Assembly: GCF_002358085.1 (NCBI RefSeq)
Contig: NZ_NTJD01000009.1
Location: 1-64,000 of the forward strand
Direction of reading: 5' to 3'
Origin: Pseudothioclava arenosa
Lineage (GTDB): Bacteria > Pseudomonadota > Alphaproteobacteria > Rhodobacterales > Rhodobacteraceae
DNA: 64,000 nt
Each line of letters opens with the position of its first letter. Position 1 is the stretch's first letter. This document shows, one piece after another, positions 60,873 to 64,000 of the stretch. The translations under genes were made by a program, and so were the position numbers. The notes under the pieces are model-generated. The model ran no database searches. It had not been told where the DNA came from and saw only the letters and a list, made by a program, of their open reading frames with translations.

Positions 60873-60884
60873 GAGGCGGCGAGA

Positions 60885-61727
60885 ATGGCGGCGATCGACG
60901 GGCTTCCGCCCCTGCGCGAGGTGATCCAGACCCATGATCTGGTGGCGAAAAAGAGCCTCGGGCAGAACTTTCTGCTGGACCTGAACCTGACCGCCAAGAT
61001 CGCGCGCGCGGCGGGCGATCTGCGCAATTGCGATGTGCTTGAAGTGGGGCCCGGCCCCGGCGGGCTGACGCGCGGGCTGCTGGCCGAGGGCGCGCGCAGG
61101 GTGTTGGCGGTTGAGAAGGACGCGCGCTGCTTGCCGGCGCTGGCCGAGATCGCGGCGCATTATCCGGGGCGGCTTGAGGTGATCAATGGCGATGCGCTGG
61201 AGGTGGATGTCTCGGCGCATCTGACGCCGCCAATCCGGATCGCGGCGAACCTGCCCTATAACGTGGGCACCGAGTTGCTGGTGCGCTGGCTGACGCCGCC
61301 GGAATGGCCGCCGTTCTGGCAGAGCCTGACGCTGATGTTCCAGAAAGAGGTCGCCCAGCGGATTACCGCGAAAGTGGGCGACAACCATTACGGACGGCTG
61401 GCGATTCTGGTGCAATGGCGCTGCGATGCGCGGATCGTGATGTATCTGCCGCCCGAGGCCTTCCAGCCCGCGCCCAAGGTGCATTCGGCAGTGGTGCATC
61501 TGACCGCCCTGCCCGAGCCGCGCTTTCCGGCCGATGCCAAGGTGCTTGAGCGGGTCGTGGCGGCGGGTTTCAACAAGCGCCGCAAGATGCTGCGCGCGTC
61601 GCTGAAAGGCGTGCATCCGCGGATCGAGGCGCTGCTGGAAGAGGCGGGTATTGCGCCCACCGAACGCGCCGAACGGGTCAGCCTGGAGCAATTCTGCACA
61701 CTGGCGCGGCTGGTCGCGCGGGGCTGA
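60885..61727 (+). CDS. rsmA: 16S rRNA dimethyladenosine transferase RsmA (KsgA)
   Basis: The 280-residue protein has [20 protein letters not shown] near 26-45, the SAM motif [16 protein letters not shown] near 56-71, [10 protein letters not shown] near 104 and the [15 protein letters not shown] catalytic region near 123-137. It dimethylates A1518/A1519 of 16S rRNA. The ATG at 60885 has AGGAGG eight bases upstream and was preferred over an in-frame GTG at 60867 that lies within a palindromic repeat. Confidence 0.93.
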   Translation: MAAIDGLPPLREVIQTHDLVAKKSLGQNFLLDLNLTAKIARAAGDLRNCDVLEVGPGPGGLTRGLLAEGARRVLAVEKDARCLPALAEIAAHYPGRLEVINGDALEVDVSAHLTPPIRIAANLPYNVGTELLVRWLTPPEWPPFWQSLTLMFQKEVAQRITAKVGDNHYGRLAILVQWRCDARIVMYLPPEAFQPAPKVHSAVVHLTALPEPRFPADAKVLERVVAAGFNKRRKMLRASLKGVHPRIEALLEEAGIAPTERAERVSLEQFCTLARLVARG

Positions 61728-61748
61728 GCACCCGCGCCGAACAAACGA

Positions 61749-61776
61749 AAAAGCCGCGCTCTGGGGCGCGGCTTTT
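61749..61776. terminator. Bidirectional terminator between rsmA and the DUF4167 gene
   Basis: An 11-bp perfect stem (AAAAGCCGCGC/GCGCGGCTTTT) with a six-base loop lies between the converging stops at 61727 and 61794. Its A- and T-rich ends give a U-run in both directions. Confidence 0.88.
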
Positions 61777-61793
61777 GTTGTTTCGGGGCCGGA

Positions 61794-62390
61794 TCACTCG
61801 CTCTCGGCGGGCGCCTCGGGGGCCGGTGCGTCAGTGCCCGTGCCATCGGCTTGCGCCTCGCCCTTGGGCTTGCGCGGACCGCGACGGGTGCGCGGGGTTT
61901 TCTCGCGCTTGGGTTTGTCTTGCGGCTCGCTCGGAGCCTCTTCGGCACTGTCGCGGCTTTCGGGCGTCTCGACCAGCGTCGAGGCGGCATCGTCGTCCCC
62001 CGACACTTCGGGCAAGGGCGCGCGGGCCTCGGCCTCGGGGCGATCGTCGTTCCGGCTCTCGCCGCGATCACGCCCGCCGTTCTGGCCGTTGTTCTGATGA
62101 TTTTGCTGGTTCTGGCGCTGACGCTCTTCCTGCTCGCGCGCAAGCTCGCGCTGCGCCTCGCCCAGCATACGGGTGTAATGCTCGGCGTGCTGGAGGAAGT
62201 TCTGCTCGGCCACGCGGTCATTCGAAAGCTGCGCGTCGCGGGCCAGCGCGAGATATTTGTCGATGATCTGCTGCGGCGTGCCGCGCACCTTGCCCTCGGG
62301 TCCGTTGGAATCGAAGACGCGGTTGACGATATTGCCGATCGAACGCTGACGGTTCGACTTGTTACGCGAACGGGATTTCGAAGATCTCAT
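61794..62390 (-). CDS. DUF4167 domain protein
   Basis: The 198-residue protein has a basic N terminus (RSSKSRSRNKSNRQRS) followed by the DUF4167 core: VNRVFDSNGPEGKVRGTPQQ and IIDKYLALARDAQLSNDRVA, then QNFLQHAEHYTRML, at about 22-75. The rest is disordered: Gln/Asn-rich, acidic, then Lys/Arg/Pro-rich. DUF4167 proteins are widespread in alphaproteobacteria and may bind RNA, but function is unproven. The ATG at 62390 gives the usual basic start; a longer frame upstream is a shadow. It lies 283 bases after prmC. Confidence 0.82.
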   Translation of the reverse strand: MRSSKSRSRNKSNRQRSIGNIVNRVFDSNGPEGKVRGTPQQIIDKYLALARDAQLSNDRVAEQNFLQHAEHYTRMLGEAQRELAREQEERQRQNQQNHQNNGQNGGRDRGESRNDDRPEAEARAPLPEVSGDDDAASTLVETPESRDSAEEAPSEPQDKPKREKTPRTRRGPRKPKGEAQADGTGTDAPAPEAPAESE

Positions 62391-62606
62391 GAGCTTTCGT
62401 TCGTAATGCGCTCTGGGCGCGATGGGTCTGGCTGCAAGGCCTGTGCGGTGACCTGTCCGGGAGGGCGATGCCTTGGCATCAGATCCGGGCCGGCTATGTA
62501 AAGCTGAGCCGCGCGGGGGAGCGAACTTCCGCCCTGCGCTGCATTCGAATAACCATGTTGCGCTGCGGGTGACAAGGCGGAAAAACACGGCTGTGGCGTT
62601 TTCGCT

Positions 62607-62628
62607 GCGGATTTTCGCGCAAATCCGC
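62607..62628 (-). terminator. Hairpin downstream of prmC
   Basis: An 8-bp perfect stem (GCGGATTT/AAATCCGC) with a six-base loop lies 46 bases beyond the prmC stop. No U-run follows in the minus direction, so it may be only a partial terminator. The remaining ~220 bases before the DUF4167 start show no gene or motif that I can support. Confidence 0.4.
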
Positions 62629-62673
62629 CGGGATCTTGAAGAAACAGGCTGAAATCTCGCCGATGCCTGCCAA

Positions 62674-63531
62674 TCAGGCGCAGCCGCAGCCGATTTCATC
62701 CACGGGCTTCCAGCCCTCGACCACGCGGTCGCGGCCATCGAGATCGGGTCGGATCGCGATACGTTCAAAGCCTTGTGCGGCCAGCAGCGCCGCGACCGCA
62801 GCCCCCTGCGTCGGCCCGATTTCCAGCAAGATCCGCCCGCCCGGCATCAGCCGGCTCCCCGCGCCGCGCGCGATCGCGCGATAGGCATCGAGCCCGTCGC
62901 CGCCCGGCGTCAGCGCCAGATGCGGCTCCCAGTCGTGGACCTCGGGCGAAAGCCCGGCCATCTCATCCGCCCCGATATAGGGCGGGTTCGAGACGATCAG
63001 GTCAAACCGCCCCTCGACGCCCGCAAACCAGTTACCCTGTTGAAACCGCACGCGGTTGCCAAGGCCATGGCGCTCGGCATTTTCGCGCGCGACCGCGAGG
63101 GCTGCGGGCGAGAGGTCTACCCCCAGCCCCGCCGCGAAATTCATGGATTTCAGCAGCGAGATCAGGATGCAGCCGGTGCCCGTGCCCAGGTCGATCACCT
63201 TAACGAAAGGCTTTTCCAGCGCGGCGGCGACGAGGATCTCGGTCTCGGGGCGCGGGTCGAGCGTGTCTTGCGTGACCTTGAAGGCGCGGCCCCAGAACAT
63301 CCGCTCGCCCACGATCTGCGAGACAGGGCGGCGCGCGAGGCGGGCCTCGATCGCGGCGTCGAAAGCGGCCTGCGCCGCATCAGACATCGCATCTTGCAGC
63401 ACCAGCGTGAGGCGGTCGGGTGCAACACCAAGCGCATGGGCCAGAAGCCTGCGGGCATCGGCGGGCGCGCCTTCGATCCCGGCCGCGGCCAGACGGCGCG
63501 TACCCGCGACCAGCGCGGCCTGCGCGCTCAT
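62674..63531 (-). CDS. prmC: Peptide chain release factor N5-glutamine methyltransferase PrmC
   Basis: The 285-residue protein has an N-terminal helical domain, then [20 protein letters not shown] near 70-89, [16 protein letters not shown] near 113-128 (SAM) and the catalytic [15 protein letters not shown] near 177-191. It methylates the GGQ glutamine of release factors. Its ATG overlaps the prfA stop (ATGA), so enzyme and substrate are translated together, a widely conserved pairing. Confidence 0.95.
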   Translation of the reverse strand: MSAQAALVAGTRRLAAAGIEGAPADARRLLAHALGVAPDRLTLVLQDAMSDAAQAAFDAAIEARLARRPVSQIVGERMFWGRAFKVTQDTLDPRPETEILVAAALEKPFVKVIDLGTGTGCILISLLKSMNFAAGLGVDLSPAALAVARENAERHGLGNRVRFQQGNWFAGVEGRFDLIVSNPPYIGADEMAGLSPEVHDWEPHLALTPGGDGLDAYRAIARGAGSRLMPGGRILLEIGPTQGAAVAALLAAQGFERIAIRPDLDGRDRVVEGWKPVDEIGCGCA

Positions 63532-64000
63532 CCCTCCATCTCCGCCAGTTTCGCGGCCTGATCCTCGGCGATCAGCGGGTCGATCACCGGGTCGAGATCG
63601 CCCTCCATGATCTGACCGAGCGCGTAAAGCGTCAGGTTGATGCGGTGGTCGGTCATCCGGCCCTGCGGGAAATTATAGGTGCGGATCCGCTCCGAGCGAT
63701 CGCCCGAGCCCACCTGCGCCTTGCGGCTGTCGGCGCGCTCCTTGGCGGCGCGGTCGCGTTCCAGCTCGTAGAGCCGCGCGCGCAGAACGGCCATCGCATT
63801 GGCGCGGTTCTGGTGCTGCGACTTCTCGGAGCTCGTCACCACGATGCCGCTGGGCAGGTGGGTGATGCGCACCGCCGAGTCGGTGGTGTTCACGTGCTGC
63901 CCGCCCGCGCCCGAGCTGCGCATCGTGTCGATGCGGATGTCGGCGGCGGGAATGTCGATATCGACCTCTTCGGCCTCAGGCAGAACCGCGACGGTCGCGG
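63528..64000 (-). CDS. prfA: Peptide chain release factor 1, C-terminal part (truncated by window edge)
   Basis: The visible 157 codons run from [16 protein letters not shown] through the conserved [18 protein letters not shown], which holds the GGQ tripeptide that triggers peptidyl-tRNA hydrolysis, to [20 protein letters not shown] and [20 protein letters not shown], and end at TGA overlapping prmC. The N-terminal part with the anticodon-like PxT tripeptide lies outside the window. The sequence is typical of RF1, which reads UAA and UAG. Confidence 0.94.
   Translation of the reverse strand, partial: ATVAVLPEAEEVDIDIPAADIRIDTMRSSGAGGQHVNTTDSAVRITHLPSGIVVTSSEKSQHQNRANAMAVLRARLYELERDRAAKERADSRKAQVGSGDRSERIRTYNFPQGRMTDHRINLTLYALGQIMEGDLDPVIDPLIAEDQAAKLAEMEG

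Overview
The window is GC-rich chromosomal DNA from an alphaproteobacterium, most likely of the Rhodobacteraceae; the genus cannot be fixed from the sequence. The call rests on the gene order pyrH-frr-uppS-cdsA-dxr-rseP-bamA-skp-fabZ-lpxA-lpxI-lpxB, on lptF-lptG-lptD-surA-pdxA-rsmA, on a 'virulence factor'/MetF-like/methyltetrahydrofolate methyltransferase module, on a DUF4167 protein, and on dense ATGA or TGATG stop-start overlaps. I see no prophage, CRISPR array, rRNA or tRNA.

Layout. 1-333: truncated end of an IS3-family element next to the 3' remnant of a gene. 363-7059 (minus): seven tightly packed genes that look like an elaborated Gtr-type surface glycosylation operon: membrane GT-C enzyme, NAD-dependent epimerase-like protein, TIM-barrel isomerase-like protein, a glycosyltransferase-like protein with two membrane segments, FAD oxidoreductase, GtrA flippase and GtrB-like GT2. 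7243-10573 (minus): a PhoX-like phosphatase and a two-CXXCH exported protein, behind a four-half-site PhoB box array. 10629-13119: pxpBCA 5-oxoprolinase. 13127-25566 (minus): a small c-type cytochrome, then the envelope and lipid A cluster, with an unlisted 56-aa membrane protein between rseP and bamA.

25697-34417: miaA, an AraC regulator, an aldehyde dehydrogenase, a LysR/YeiH pair, an AcoR-like regulator without an AAA+ domain, rlmE and ppx. The same palindrome, TGTCTC-N6-GAGACA, lies upstream of both the aldehyde dehydrogenase and the AcoR-like gene, which predicts a small autoregulated circuit. 34594-44990: queF, the one-carbon module, a DUF2927 lipoprotein, a VWA protein, small membrane proteins, a DedA protein, an M48 protease, and an alpha/beta hydrolase-cytochrome P450 pair. 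44987-53907: a P-loop kinase, a ThiE-like protein, a SpoU-type RNA methyltransferase, a HExxH protein, ctaA, an M32 carboxypeptidase, tgt, holC and pepA. 54090-64000: lptF, lptG, lptD, surA, pdxA, rsmA, then DUF4167, prmC and the 3' part of prfA on the minus strand.

The strongest candidates for something little described are the seven-gene glycosylation operon, the aldehyde dehydrogenase/AcoR-like palindrome pair, and a dispersed ~70-nt palindromic repeat that occurs in three places, once read through in frame inside the hydrolase gene.
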